This document shows positions 44,470 to 55,797 of a DNA stretch of 64,000 nt, piece after piece. Position 1 is the stretch's first letter; every line of letters starts with the position of its first letter. Source of the DNA: Favolaschia claudopus (lineage: Eukaryota > Basidiomycota > Agaricomycetes > Agaricales > Mycenaceae). The DNA lies in assembly GCA_037176885.1 (NCBI GenBank), contig JAWWNJ010000074.1, positions 62,001 to 126,000 on the forward strand, written 5' to 3'. The notes under the pieces were generated by a model that searched no databases, was not told the origin of the DNA, and saw only the letters and a program-made list of their open reading frames with translations. A program made the position numbers and the translations under genes.

Positions 44470-46425
44470 TCCATACATGGTGCACGCGGATTGAGAGCCC
44501 CGCACGGTCCGTGAACCATGCAGCGCTGTACGGTCTCAAACAGCAGGGGCTCCCGATCAGGGTCCGGCCACTTCGCGGAGATTAGCGGGTTTGTGCAAAG
44601 CGACCCGGGTCGCTTTGCGACCGCTCAGATCTCCACAACGAGCAGCCTCAGGTGTGAGGTCCCAGCGACCTAGGAATGCCCCAGGGCGATACTCTCCTAG
44701 GTTGCTTGGAGCTCATACCTGGTATCTGTTGTTGCGGAGATCTGAGCGGTTGAAAAGCGACCTGGGTCGCTCGCACAAACTCCCTATTATCGAGTCGATG
44801 TCGTCGGGGTTGAGCAGTTTCCAGGGACGCTCCAAAAAAATGAGCATGTGCATGTGAGGTAGCCCGCGTTTCTGGAATTCAATTGTGTAGACGTAAGCAG
44901 CGCACTCCCCGAAAATCCCCTGGGTGTGAATTTCTTGAACGATGGGTTTTTTCTTCATATGGAAGACGCGCGCAACCAGATCAGGACGATCATAGGATGT
45001 CTGTCCTGGGAGGAGAGCGCGCGTGATCTCGGGCCATTGTGGATTCGCTGTTACAGTAACGAAGAGGTCGACCTGTAAGATTTAAGCATATAAACAAAAT
45101 CATTTCACCTTTCGATAATAACGCGCTATAGCCATCGCATCCTGAAATCGCTGTTGCATGTGCCGTGGACCTCCAATATATGAAGAAGGGAGGATGAAGC
45201 GCTGCCCGAGGTCTCCAAGGTTCAAGTCACCATCACGATTCGACACAGCGTCTTCCAATCCGTTGTACTTAAAGAGAAGCCCGCATCTGTTTCTGGTTAT
45301 ACCGGTAATAGTTGAGGCGGTTCTGGTCTACAGAAGCGAAAGCATCCACCAGATACTGCTGAAGCAGACGTCCACCCCGTAAAATGGTAGAGAATTCATC
45401 CCGTCGTTGGAAGAGACGGTAAGCGTAGTAACGGATTTGGCTGAGACGCCTATTTGCGTCGCGTCCCGGTTCCGGTTCCGGTTCCATGAGCAGGTCAGGG
45501 TGCCATCCGTGTTCGCCTTCGAGGGAATAAGAGAACGTAGAATAGGGGAGAGTAGGCGGGGTGCTGTTCGGAGATGCGAAGCATCGGCGAACCGGTAGAA
45601 GGAGCGCGGTAGTGGAGAATTATATCTCGTCGTTCTTCCTCCGGACGGCGGCCGTCCTGAGTTGCCGAAGACCCAACATCAGGAAGCACAACGGCGACCT
45701 CGTCAGTTGAGGGAAGGTTGTATCGGCGACGATCTGTCCCGGGCAATACTCGAAGGTTGACACGTGCATCATGAACGTTGCCGCTCATCTCGCGCAAAAT
45801 TTCATATGCATGCTTATACACCGCAGCGTACCGGTGCAAGTCGGTGAGAAGGTTTTGCAAGGCTTCCATGGTATCACGACGGAGATTGCTGTTACGGTTC
45901 ATTCGCTGTTGCAATGCGACAGTTGGGTCGTACATGTAGAGCTGAGAGTAGGAAGGGGGAACACCCTCGGGAGCTGTAAGCGCACCAGAAAGGTGGTAGA
46001 GGCCACCCAAGATCCGGAAAACCTGTCTTGTCGTCCGAGGCACCGAGCGAAGTGAAGGCAAGGGCGGAATTATACTGAGTGATGTGGTTTCGAAACTCCA
46101 GAGCCTGTGCATCAGAGCCCACAAGAAGGCGTCGAAGAGGCTCTGGGGGTTCATTGAGGCGCTCAAGAGAAACCTTGCCATGATCACAGCAAATACCAAA
46201 TGACGGTGAGCCGACAGTCGATGAGCGGGCAACACGTTCGTTGTCCCAGAGAAGAGCGTCGCAAGATGTACACAGCAGATTCATTGGTCCCAAGTCATGT
46301 CGAGCGGAGGGGTCCTCGAACACACGCCGCCCAACGGGGAGAGGTCGGGCTCGAGGACGACGTGCCCCGCGCGCGCGAGACTGAGTTACAGGACCTAGAA
46401 CACCGTAAGACACGGCAGCACGCAT
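44470..46425 (-). pseudogene. Helitron Rep/helicase fragment, copy A
   Basis: Read on the minus strand from 46425, it begins with a Cys-rich N-terminal module (NLLCTSCDALLWDNE ... CCDHGKVSLE). It then runs through the segment ITQYNSALAFTSLG...LYHLSGALTAPEG...LYMYDPTVALQQRM and into the Helitron-like N domain, including KRGLPHMHMLIFLERPW. Damage visible against copy B: about 26 bp lost near 46030; a 1-bp insertion near 45521; a 4-bp insertion near 45269; a GGTTCC expansion near 45475; a 202-bp MITE at 44585-44786; and truncation at about 44470. Rep normally nicks and joins DNA for rolling-circle transposition. This copy cannot encode it. Confidence 0.85.
44585..44786. mobile_element. 202-bp PIF/Harbinger-like MITE in Helitron copy A
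   Basis: The intact site is seen in Helitron copy B (60618-60640), so the insertion is exact. TTA is duplicated (44582-44584 and 44787-44789). The inverted ends share GTTTGTGC and GCGACCC(G/A)GGTCGC and continue into CCGCTCAGATCTCC. A 3-bp TTA duplication is usual for PIF/Harbinger elements. Confidence 0.85.
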
Positions 46426-46470
46426 TCAAATAAACACATACCATTGTTTGAACGGCGTCGATTGGGGCAA

Positions 46471-47195
46471 CACTGTGCAGTCAAAGTATCATGAAATTCC
46501 TCATGTTTTTCACGAAGATTCATTAGAAAGTTCACGAGGAATTGTCACGAAATTCATGATGCACTCTTGAAATTCACGACGCAACATCATGAAAGTGCAT
46601 CGTGAAATTCATTACGGTTATGGGAACATTCATGACGTTATTTTCATGACGTTTTGTTGTGGATTCATAACGATAACATCATGATTTTGGCGGTGAAAAG
46701 GAGCAAAAAGTGTGAAATAAATATGGAACCGCCTGACGGAGTCGAACGCATGACCTGAGCCCGGCACTACGAAATGAAGCCAGGTGCATACATCCGAGTC
46801 AGCCAAGATGGATTTCCTAGTAGCAGCTTGTTACACCATATATGCGGCTACATCGAGTGAGTCCGACTACTGAGCCCGTTACAGATATTCCTGAGCCACC
46901 TTCTTCAACCCCTCTTTACATTAGGGAGGGGTAGATGATGTGTGAGTAGAATATTGAGTACATAATGGCACTCAACAACCTGGCTAGTGGACTTGGCAAA
47001 AATTTGACAGTCTTGCATGATGAAATTCATGATGTTTTGTCATGAATTCATATGCTCAACAACTATTGTAAAAATGGGTTTCTGAGCATCATGAAAGGCA
47101 TCTTGAATTTCATGATGTGCTTCATGACAAAACATCAGGAATCTTGAAATTCCTCATTATTGTTTTGAATTTCATGACAAATACTTCGCACAGTG
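46471..47195. mobile_element. CACTA-like non-autonomous element, 725 bp
   Basis: It starts CACTGTGC and ends GCACAGTG, with the trinucleotide CAA on both sides (46468-46470 and 47196-47198). Both ends carry many subterminal TCATGAAATT/AATTTCATGA words. This is the usual CACTA/EnSpm plan of short ends, subterminal repeats and a 3-bp duplication. A tRNA-like segment lies inside. There is no gene. Confidence 0.85.
46729..46806 (-). other. tRNA-like (SINE-type) segment with A and B boxes
   Basis: On the minus strand TGGCTGACTCGG resembles an A box and GCGTTCGACTCC a B box, with about 45 nt between them. The acceptor stem does not fold well, so this is a tRNA-derived relic rather than a tRNA gene. 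Similar relics are at 27270-27331 (TGGCCGAACGG / CCGGTTCAACTCT) and 48130-48190 (TGACGGGCGTACGG / GAGTTCAAATCCT), both minus strand. Confidence 0.3.
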
Positions 47196-47518
47196 CAAAC
47201 CTCCACTGTATGCCTAAAAACACTCCATACCCTTTGTTTCCGTACCTGTCGCCTGAAATTCACAAATGTTAACTCATATATTTGCCTGCTCAAATCTGAA
47301 ATTATTTCTCCCGACTGATTTTCTGGTATCCTTCGACGGCTGGCCTCACCAATTAAATATTGGGACTGAGGCCATTGTCTCATTCTTTCCTGATTCGTTC
47401 CACTTATCGCTCTCGTTCGTCCGACTTCGTGAGATGCGCGTCAAATTGGAAGAGTGTGTCGGAAAAATGTAGTTTCGCTTATAACGGATTGACCCGGATT
47501 ACCGGCTTGACAGGGATG

Positions 47519-49192
47519 CCAAGCCGCGGTAAGCCGCTCCGCAGGGGATTGCAAGCCTTGTCGAGCCGTGACAAGCGGCCCAGCTGCCGCATCCCCGGCA
47601 TAGGACGGCAACGAGTTCGTCGAGATATTTGGCATGTTCAGTCACCTATTTTCTCGGTCTGAGACTCAGAGAGAGGTACAACAGTGTCCCGTCCACAGGG
47701 CGTCCGTCTCCGGGTGTTTCCGAAGACCGTTTGTGGCAAATTCACACGGGCTCCACAACTTCGCCTCACAAATAACGGGGTTGCTGCGGACAGGCTCCCA
47801 CGCCTCTTCTCCCTCAACCACACCACTATCGACCCCAGCCTTCGTACTCAGGTCACCACCACCACCACCGGCTTTTGCTGACGCATAGCGCAACAGTTCA
47901 GGTCAACATAACACTCCACTAGTCGGCTCGGCCATGTCGTTGTCGCCGCATTCTTCGCGTGGTCGTCTTCAAGCTCCCAGCCTGGTGTTCAGGCGGTAAA
48001 GTTTGTGTTGAGCTGGATTATGGTGGTGGTGAGTTGCTGTCCCTTTTTCTTCATTAACTCGCGTCCCGCTTGCATATCGAGGTGCGTGCTTTATGCTTTT
48101 ACTCTGACGGTCCGAGTCACTGATCACTGTCCATTATAGGATTTGAACTCAGATCGTCGACAACAATCACCCGTACGCCCGTCATCTTTCTTCCTCGTCT
48201 AAACTAATTCGCCGTTAGAGCCGCTTCTCTCCCTCACCTCCACTCTGTTCCGAATAAACTCTCCAGCGCCATCCGCGAAGCGCGCACGGGCCAACGTCAA
48301 ACTAGTCTGTTGTTTACCGCGCCCCCGCTGTCAGGAGGGTCCGCTTATGCCGTAAAGTTGTGGAAAGAGAAAGAGTTTCCCACACACCTTTGCCCTCGTA
48401 TCGCAGCAACGCAACACAGTTTCGCGAATCTTTTTGAGTCAGACACATCTATCTGTAAGCATGAATTGGCTTGAGAAGTAAGACAATTTAATTCTGACTT
48501 CCAATGTGAGCAATAGCGATTGTTGCTTTGGCCCAAGGCCAACCCATCAAATTTCTAACTCACCCATTTTGGGGTCTTTTGATTCGGTTCAACCTCGCGT
48601 ATCTGTCATTTACAGTAAAGAATAACACTGTGAGTTCAAGAAAATGAGAAACGCGTTCTGAGAACCTCGCAGACGCGTCGTGTTTTGACGTTTACGTAAT
48701 AGCAGGACCCTCCAACCAGAAAATGACAGACTAAATAATACACCGCAGGAACGAGGACCACATATTTGTCTGTTTACAAGAGACTAACGTCAAACTCGAC
48801 TCGGACCAGGGGCCTGCCAGTCACAAACAGAAGCTGCGATGAATATTACACTCAATGCTGTTTTTTATTGTAATATGGGCCGAATGGAGGCGTAAGCTCA
48901 AATAATCACCGGTAATCACTGGTATGTCCTCAATCCAGTGCATGTCTTAAGAGGGATTGAGACGGCTGGAGAGGTGACTATGAGTTGTAATCCCCTTATG
49001 GATTATGGGATTAAAAGGGCCCTGTGGAATGACTTAAACTCGTTACACTGAGGTCATTTGCTATAGCCAATGCCGCTGGTATCCTCATGGGCTCATGAAT
49101 ACAGTGATATAAGCAAGACCGACACCGTAGATTCCTCGGGAATGATTTTCATCGGCAGGAATTTCAACCGAGTTCAATCTTGATCTAATTAT
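47519..49192. other. No gene recognised
   Basis: Short open frames occur at 47634-47893 on both strands, but none is extended by splicing. A tRNA-like relic lies at 48130-48190. The remainder is unassigned. Confidence 0.35.
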
Positions 49193-49380
49193 CTTCCGAG
49201 ACGCCTACTACCTGAATTATCCAATCAGCCGCCTTCTTTTGGGCTAGTCGTGGTTTCTTGCGATGCCCTCGCCTGGCGTCTTCTCTCTTGGGTGCCTTCG
49301 CGTGCATCCCGTCGCCCCACAACCAGGAGTGCAGCCGGTTAGATTCCCCGGCGGCTTCTCCTCACCCACACATAACTATG
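49193..49380 (-). repeat. Diverged inverted copy of the 18.6-kb repeat family
   Basis: The reverse complement matches about 18640-18840, sharing the phrases AAGAAGGCGGCTG, GAGGGCATC and GGGGCGAC. Divergence and indels are clear. Confidence 0.7.
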
Positions 49381-51105
49381 GCTGCCTCTCTATCAGTGAA
49401 CAAAGCGTGAAGAAGCGACAGTCACAGGACCATCGTAGACGCGTCGTTGCAGTTTCGGACGCGTCTGGAAGCCCGGTAATCACGCAGAACTCAGCCCGAC
49501 ACCTTCGATGGAACTAGAAGTGCCCAGGCGCAAGACTCGATTCTCACTCAACTTGAAAGCACTTGCCCTCGACGTTTTTTCCTTGTGTTGGGTTGCCGTG
49601 GGCTGGGCTCTGGATGTTTTTTCACGAGGACAACGGTTGTTGAGTGATGGAGAAGCACAAGACACGGGGATGAAAGGACGTTGAGCAGCGCAGCGGTGCG
49701 TCTGCCGATTTTTTTTTTGGCTGGTCGTCCATGCTGATCCCTCGATGCTGCCTAGTACATAGATGGCCCTGGCTGTCCCCCTCGTTGTTTTGGGCGACCT
49801 CAAATCCTCGCACCTCCATGGGTCTTGAAACTTGAACTCACAACCGCCGATCCTCGCACTTCAAAATGTCTTGGGCTCACAACCGCCGAATACAGGAAAC
49901 CGTCGCCGACATCCTCGCGAAATGCCGCCGCATCCTTAGCTCAATACGAGGCGGAGGCAACGCTGGGTTCCGTTTCCTCTTACTTGCTGTGTGCTTGAGT
50001 TTTACTGAAGCCGGGACTTGATGTCAACGTTTTCGGGCAGACATCGCGGGTGCGGTGTGTCTTCGGTGAGCGGTTACGCAGCGTATTCACCGGGGCTGAC
50101 CGACAGATTAGATGCGGTGATCCGGTTGGAGGTCAAAATGATATGCGGGTGAACGCGCTTGCTTGCTGTACATGCTAAGTATAACCCAACTCATTGCCTT
50201 TCCTAATCGACATCATGACTTGTACGTCGATTTTTCTATCTTTCGGTTCCTGCTAACTTATTTGCATAGGGCACTTTCAGCGCTGCATAACATTTGCTTT
50301 GCTATGTCAGTAAGTGCCGTCCATTGTACACTCGGCGGCACTGATTCATTTGATGTTGGTTGCCGTTCTTGAGTACGCGGGTAAGTGAACGACCAGTTCG
50401 CAAATAGATGCTCATTTATTGTGCCGATAGGTAGACCCTTCAAATTGGGAAGTCAACCATCCAGTGGCTTCGGATCGCCTTCAACGAAGTGGGTTGTATC
50501 CCGCAGACATGTTTTGGCGCTGACATGACGGACGAGTCTGTGGAAGTTCACTCCAGGTATGCAAATCATCGATACAGTTCTCCTCTGACGTTTGTTTAGA
50601 GGATCGGCTTGGCAGAGATAGATCGAGGTAGGGTTTTCGGTATCATGACCAGTATACTGACTTTTGTTTCGTCGAGGAAACGATTGGGTTCGCCGTAAAA
50701 TACGTCAAATTAGCTGAAGTACGGTTTAACAATCTTATCAACCAGGGGAAACGCATAGGTGCGTGTTTGAGGCAGGCGTGGGTTCACTATACTGTTTTTA
50801 TTGACATGTCCCATGGCGACAGGATCGATTGACACGCGTAAGCCGCAAACGACAAGTATGGTGCTGGGTTTTATGTCAAGTGTACATCTCTGACACGTTC
50901 TGCGAAGGTGCCTTGGGTTGGTTGGATGGCCGCGTGAGCTACAGCTAAGTCATTGTTTTATGCTATAGGCAATAACTGACATACTTGACAGACGGCGGAT
51001 TTATGGGACTATTATATAAGATGAAAGTAGGTTGCCTCGACTAGCCATCGATCAAGCTCACGTCACTTGGAGACGGCAGATACACGCGGTTTTCATTTAG
51101 GGTTA
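49381..51105. other. No gene recognised
   Basis: No supported exon chain and no repeat with clear ends were seen. Short frames only. Confidence 0.35.
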
Positions 51106-51553
51106 CTCCGGCAGCGGAGCAGGATCTGGATTTGATGGGATTTGGATTTGATGGTGGAACTGATGTCTGTATGTAACGTAGTCCGCGGAATGTCCGACGT
51201 TAGCCGCCGTTGTGTTTGCAACATGCCTGCTCGTCGGCGACGACGACGAGCTCCTTCATTGATCCCATTGCTTGCCTCCAGAACGGCGCACTTTTTGAGA
51301 ACGGTGTGCTTTGATTACTATATGTTGCCTGCCCAATTTTATTGTTATAGCAGACCTCTTAAGTGCCAGCGCAGGTACGGCGGGAAATGGAGCGGAATGG
51401 CGGGAAAATGCCGACGAGACAATGCGCTGGCAGTTTGGCAGGAACAGTCCCGTCATCAGTTGGCAACGGTGACCTACGGTGACTGATTGGTGACTGATCG
51501 TCACCCATCAGCTCCAAATCCCATCAAATCCAAATCCAAATCCGCTGCCGGAG
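51106..51553. mobile_element. TA-flanked MITE, copy 2 (inverted)
   Basis: Same family as 43804-44241 with the same CTCCGGCAGCGG ends. The left flank is TA and the right flank is TG (decayed TA). It is about 10 bp longer than copy 1, because of repeat-number differences in the GGATTT region. Confidence 0.85.
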
Positions 51554-51938
51554 TGACTCTTAGATTGAGTGTCCGACCACGGTGTGTGCCTGATATAGCC
51601 CTGCATTCACTTATGACTTGAATTTGCAGGCCGGCAACATTTTGGACAGGATAGTCAAAGTGAGTATGCAAAGCTGATTGCAGTGGTCCAGCTCCAGTTG
51701 ACAGTTCTCGAGTGGTACGTCGCTGTTTCACACTGGCGAGCATATGTAGCTAATATAAGTTGGCAATCCCTTTCAGAACGCGCGAATATGTATACAAGGT
51801 GTGCTTAGGTTTTGCGGAGTAAGTGTCGGTATCTATCATACATACGTTCCTTTAATTCCAGCTCGTATTTGACTTACGCTCGTTCCTTATCTCCGTTCGG
51901 ACACTGTACATAGTCACTCCGTCACGTTAGCGTTCCTC

Positions 51939-52145
51939 AGTCTTTTACTCCGACGACTGAGGTAACGTTTTATTTACATTCTACATATCTTGTACTTACA
52001 AGCCTGTAGCTGTGTCGCGCCCCCGCCAACTCCGGCTCGTGCTGACGACTACGCTACAGGTGAGTTTAATAGAGTCTTTTACTCCGACGACTGAGCTGTG
52101 TCGCGCCCTCGCCAACTCCGGCTCGTGCTGACGACTACGCTACAG
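51939..52145 (+). other. Exon pair followed by an intronless copy of itself
   Basis: Exon-like 51939-51961, a 48-bp GT-AG intron (51962-52009) and exon-like 52010-52059 are followed, after 13 bp, by 52073-52145. That last stretch is the same 23+50 nt joined exactly at the splice junction, with one base changed. The joined frame is open (SLLLRRLSCVAPPPTP...) and continues to a further donor near 52178. It lies upstream of a LINE ORF1 relic. Confidence 0.8.
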
Positions 52146-52865
52146 GTCGTCGTTCATACGCTGCGCCTGTCGATACTCAAAGTAAGACTCTTGCTAATGT
52201 CGTTTGTACAAGCTTTCTCACACGACGTTGAGTTGTAGGCGAGTCCCGTTCATTCTGACTTACGCGTACTTATTGCTGAGTAGCCTCAAGATGTTCAATA
52301 ACTCCGATGCGATCGTTGTCGGTGAGTACTGTTGCTCATTGGAGTTGATTTACCTCTGATGTGGGATTACCTTAGGCGTGTGCAGCGCCTCGTATATGCG
52401 TTGGCTTTCGGTAAGTTGTTCAATCCTAATTACATCGGTCCTGCTAAAGTGGTCTTGTTGTTAGGTATCAAGAGCACAATACAGATCATATGTAGTACCG
52501 TAGATTTAATTATACACAATTTTATCTGGAATTATCTGGACTGCAAGCAAAGGGTAGGAATCCACTTTACTCACATTGAGACTTGCAGTGGTTCTCGAGT
52601 TAGTCCCCAAAATCGCTGGAAAAAAAAAAAAAAACTTCGACCCAGGGTGCAAATTTCGCAGATCGTTACCCCCTTGCATTCTCAGCCGAATCCCATTTTG
52701 CTATCCAAAAACAATTCAACGCGCTCATGGTCCGGCTTGGTTTGAAGTATTCACCAGCCGGGGCTGAGGGCACGACCGACATCGTTCCGTCGGCTCGGGT
52801 GTTGGAATTACTCATAGCTGTGCAAGCTGTTGCGAGCTCACAGCTAGTGACGCGTTCATATTAAT

Positions 52866-53690
52866 TTGCGGTTGCCTGCGGGATGCTGCTGTTGCAACGA
52901 GGTCAAAACGAGGTTCCCTACGTCGCAATATTCTCAGGTTCATACTGCAACATCGGGCTGTGGTAAATACCGCAACGGCGATATTCGGCTTACTGTCCAG
53001 TTCCTAGAGGAGGTCGATTTTCTCCGCCGTGAAGCTAACTCATGGCTGCCCGCGGTTTCAAGTCGGCTTGAGCTCCATTCTCCCACCTTTGCTGTCGTTG
53101 TACACCGTGTCCCCACAACATTCGAAGTTGGGACGGGGGTATGTATATGACTATGACACAGACAGGTGGGATAATGATGTCAACGAGCTCGCTGAGGCGA
53201 ATGCCATTCACCTGGACGCAGACTGCTTGAGTCGTGCGCATTGGATTGGCCGAAACTCCAGCGAACAGGTCAGGAAGTCGAAGAAGCACTCATCTCTTGT
53301 GCTTTGCTTGTGCTTCACTTCAGCAGCGCCAGGGCAGCTAACCAGTGCATTACCAACAAGCTTGCGCTGCACGGCCACCTTCACCGCACCGAAAAATATT
53401 GACCCCAGCCCCTGCAGTGCTTTAACTGCTACCGTTTCGGCCACATTGCTTCCCAATGCAAGCGCGCTGCTGTATGCGGCACCTGCCTTCCGCCCACCCC
53501 ACATCCGATTGCCCTTGCCCCTACCGGACCCCATGTCAACCATACGTCAAGTGTGTTCACCGTGTGTTCAAGTACGCGCCACGCAACTGCGGAGGTCCGC
53601 ACCGTGCGACGGACCCCCTTGCCCTGGCCGTCAGGCCATACTACAACGCGTTGCAGCCGAACACTCTGCCTTAGGGCCTGCTTTTCCCTC
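52866..53690 (+). pseudogene. LINE ORF1 (Gag-like, zinc knuckles), decayed
   Basis: The translation must change frame to follow the family. First comes KYRNGDIRLTVQFLEEVDFL...TFAVVVHRVP, then DVNELAEANAIH...SWIG-like and SSEQVRKSKKHSSLVL. After these come ANQCITNKLALHGHLHR and the knuckles CFNCYRFGHIASQC and CKRAAVCGTC, then NCGGPHRATDPL. This is the RNA-binding ORF1 layout of Tad/L1-like LINEs in fungi. At least two frameshifts and a stop (near 53400) are present. No endonuclease or reverse transcriptase follows, so the element is truncated. Confidence 0.7.
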
Positions 53691-54028
53691 TTGATCCCTC
53701 ACCTCATTGATACTATTTTTTATTACGCTTTACAACTCAACTCGGGATTCCCCCCACGATATTCCTCTCCTTCCCGCCGCTTCGCCTCTCATGACTCCAC
53801 CGACCATAAAAAATCCAGAAACGAGATTAGGGAACATCGGTGATGGGGTCAAGTTCTGAAGCCACAAATATCGGCGGTTTCTCCTTTGATACTATCATAG
53901 TATCATTGATAGAGAACGGGCCGTCATGATTTGATCACGTTTCCTCCAGTGCGGTGTAACGCGTGTCACTTAGGACAGACTAGACTTTAGGCTCAACTGA
54001 CAACAACTACGACAACTTCGAAGTTCCG

Positions 54029-54478
54029 TTACCCTCCAAAAATTGTCACCGTCTTGTCTATACCAAACGTTCCAGCTGGGCGGTGAAGATACGGAACGTG
54101 CGAGATGATATGGGACGGCTCGACAACAAGCTGCGGCTGGCGAAGTGGTTGGGAGTAACACACAAAACACGCGAAACGCGGACGTGTGGCGTATGGTGTT
54201 TTCACGAAGTCCAGTGGGGTCAGATTAGCATGGGGCTCGACCATTGCGAAAATTTTGCGTTGTCCTTGGAGGGATTGTGACCATATTGCGCGGATGAACC
54301 CAAAATCTTTACGGCCAGTGGACGGATGGCGAAACGATATCGAGCTGCTACCGTGGTGGCTTGCGTATGTGGAAAACAGTCGCGTGTTGTGCTCGAAGTG
54401 GGTGAGCCTTACTGCTCGAGTCGGATAGACACCAACGCCCGCATCCAGGAGCTCATAGGTTTGCTCTGATTTGCCCAA
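54029..54478 (-). CDS. Conserved-looking protein fragment of unknown function
   Basis: A 149-codon open frame. Its C-terminal half reads like a folded protein (TFGIDKTVTIF, VVEPSHIISHVPYLHRPAG) and the middle has RTIW/RAIWSQSLQG-type text. No family could be named with confidence. I suspect a 3' fragment of a mobile-element gene because it sits among TE relics. No signal peptide or TM segment is seen. The N-terminal boundary is uncertain; an upstream exon may be missing. Confidence 0.4.
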   Translation of the reverse strand: MGKSEQTYELLDAGVGVYPTRAVRLTHFEHNTRLFSTYASHHGSSSISFRHPSTGRKDFGFIRAIWSQSLQGQRKIFAMVEPHANLTPLDFVKTPYATRPRFACFVCYSQPLRQPQLVVEPSHIISHVPYLHRPAGTFGIDKTVTIFGG

Positions 54479-55574
54479 GCCATTTTAAATCGCGTCTTTG
54501 CCCGATGAGAGTGCTTCAGCACTCTCGGAGGTCCGCACATCCGCATCCATTTTAACTGGCGCGAGTACTACTATAAATTAACTACCTCCTCTTCCTTGAA
54601 GTTCCTGCTCAATTTTTGCTCTCCGAATACCCCACGATCTCGGTTCACCGCACTCACTGTCCGTGTCTACTTCGACATGCAATTCGCCCCCGATTCCGGG
54701 ATTGCGTCTACTCGTGGTGCGAAAAAGTCACCAGCGGTGGGGTTTTTGCTGTCATTGGACAGCGGAGTGCTCGATTTGTATAATTCAAGTTGCTGATCCA
54801 GCGTATAATGCTTTGGGACGTGGTCTGACCCCATCAGAACTACCATCATTATTGATCGTACCCCTTGAAAAGCGATAAATAAACAGACCTGACCTGGAAA
54901 GCTGTCCCGTTGAACAGCTCGGGATCAATTTTGATGGCCCGATCGGATATAATGATGAAGTCCTTGATCCGTTGATGATTTTCAAAAGTTGATTGGGGAG
55001 AAAATGTGGGCCCGTTGTTGAGCTAGTGCTGCGTCAAGTTGGCCAAAAATGGCCAAAATGGCCAAAATCAAGCAAAAATGGCCTACTTTCGGGGCGTATA
55101 ACTCAGTAACCGCGGTAGCAGTTGATCCAAATTAACTTTTAAATCAGTCAGTAGAGTAACGGGTATGGTTCTGCCCATTTGATCTCTCATCAAAAAATCA
55201 TCACGACAAATTGGAAATCGCTCGTTTTGGAGAGTGCCGCCTCTGAGAGTGGATCATCATTTTTTGATGGAACCAATCACTGCATCATGCGTCCTGTAGA
55301 CGCTCGAAGAACTAAGGCAAGTTGAATTCTGCCCACATGAAGGCCTAGCAAGCAGGAATTGCCAAAAACCGAGCGCTAAAGACTTAATCGCATTACGAGT
55401 ACATTTATAGGACTTTTTGCCTTACCTACATGCACGCAGTCAGTCTCCCATCCAAACCTGTCGACTTCAATGTGTGGACGACAATCCACGTCAATTCAAC
55501 GTATCTTGTAGCTCAAAACCTCAATTTTGTAAGTCAACGGGACTTTTTTTGTTCGAATGATAGTTTGAACTGTC
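54479..55574. other. AT-rich sequence with GGCCAAAA repeats
   Basis: 55041-55084 repeats GGCCAAAAATGGCCAAAAT-like words. 55185-55285 contains an inverted pair around ATCAAAAAATCATCA. No gene is seen. Confidence 0.4.
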
Positions 55575-55797
55575 TTATAGCGCCATCAAAATTGAGTGAC
55601 TCTACAACTTGAATGAAGTCAAACGGTGCAGCCGTTGTTGAGATATCGCGCTCTGAAGTTGGCCACTTTTGGCTATTTTTGCCATTTTTGGCTATTTTAC
55701 GGCAATTTTGGCAAACTTGCGAGCGCGATATCTCAAGAATGGCTTCACCGTTTTGCTTCATCCAAGTTTTGAATCTCAATAGTTTGATTAGACGTAC
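55575..55797. repeat. Fold-back structure, ~85-bp imperfect arms
   Basis: The left arm includes ACTTGAATGAAGTCAAACGG and GAGATATCGCGCTC. The right arm is its imperfect complement (GAGCGCGATATCTC...TTGCTTCATCCAAG). The loop is built of TTTTGGCCA/TGGCTATTTT words. It may belong with the GGCCAAAA-rich sequence at 55041-55084. Confidence 0.65.
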
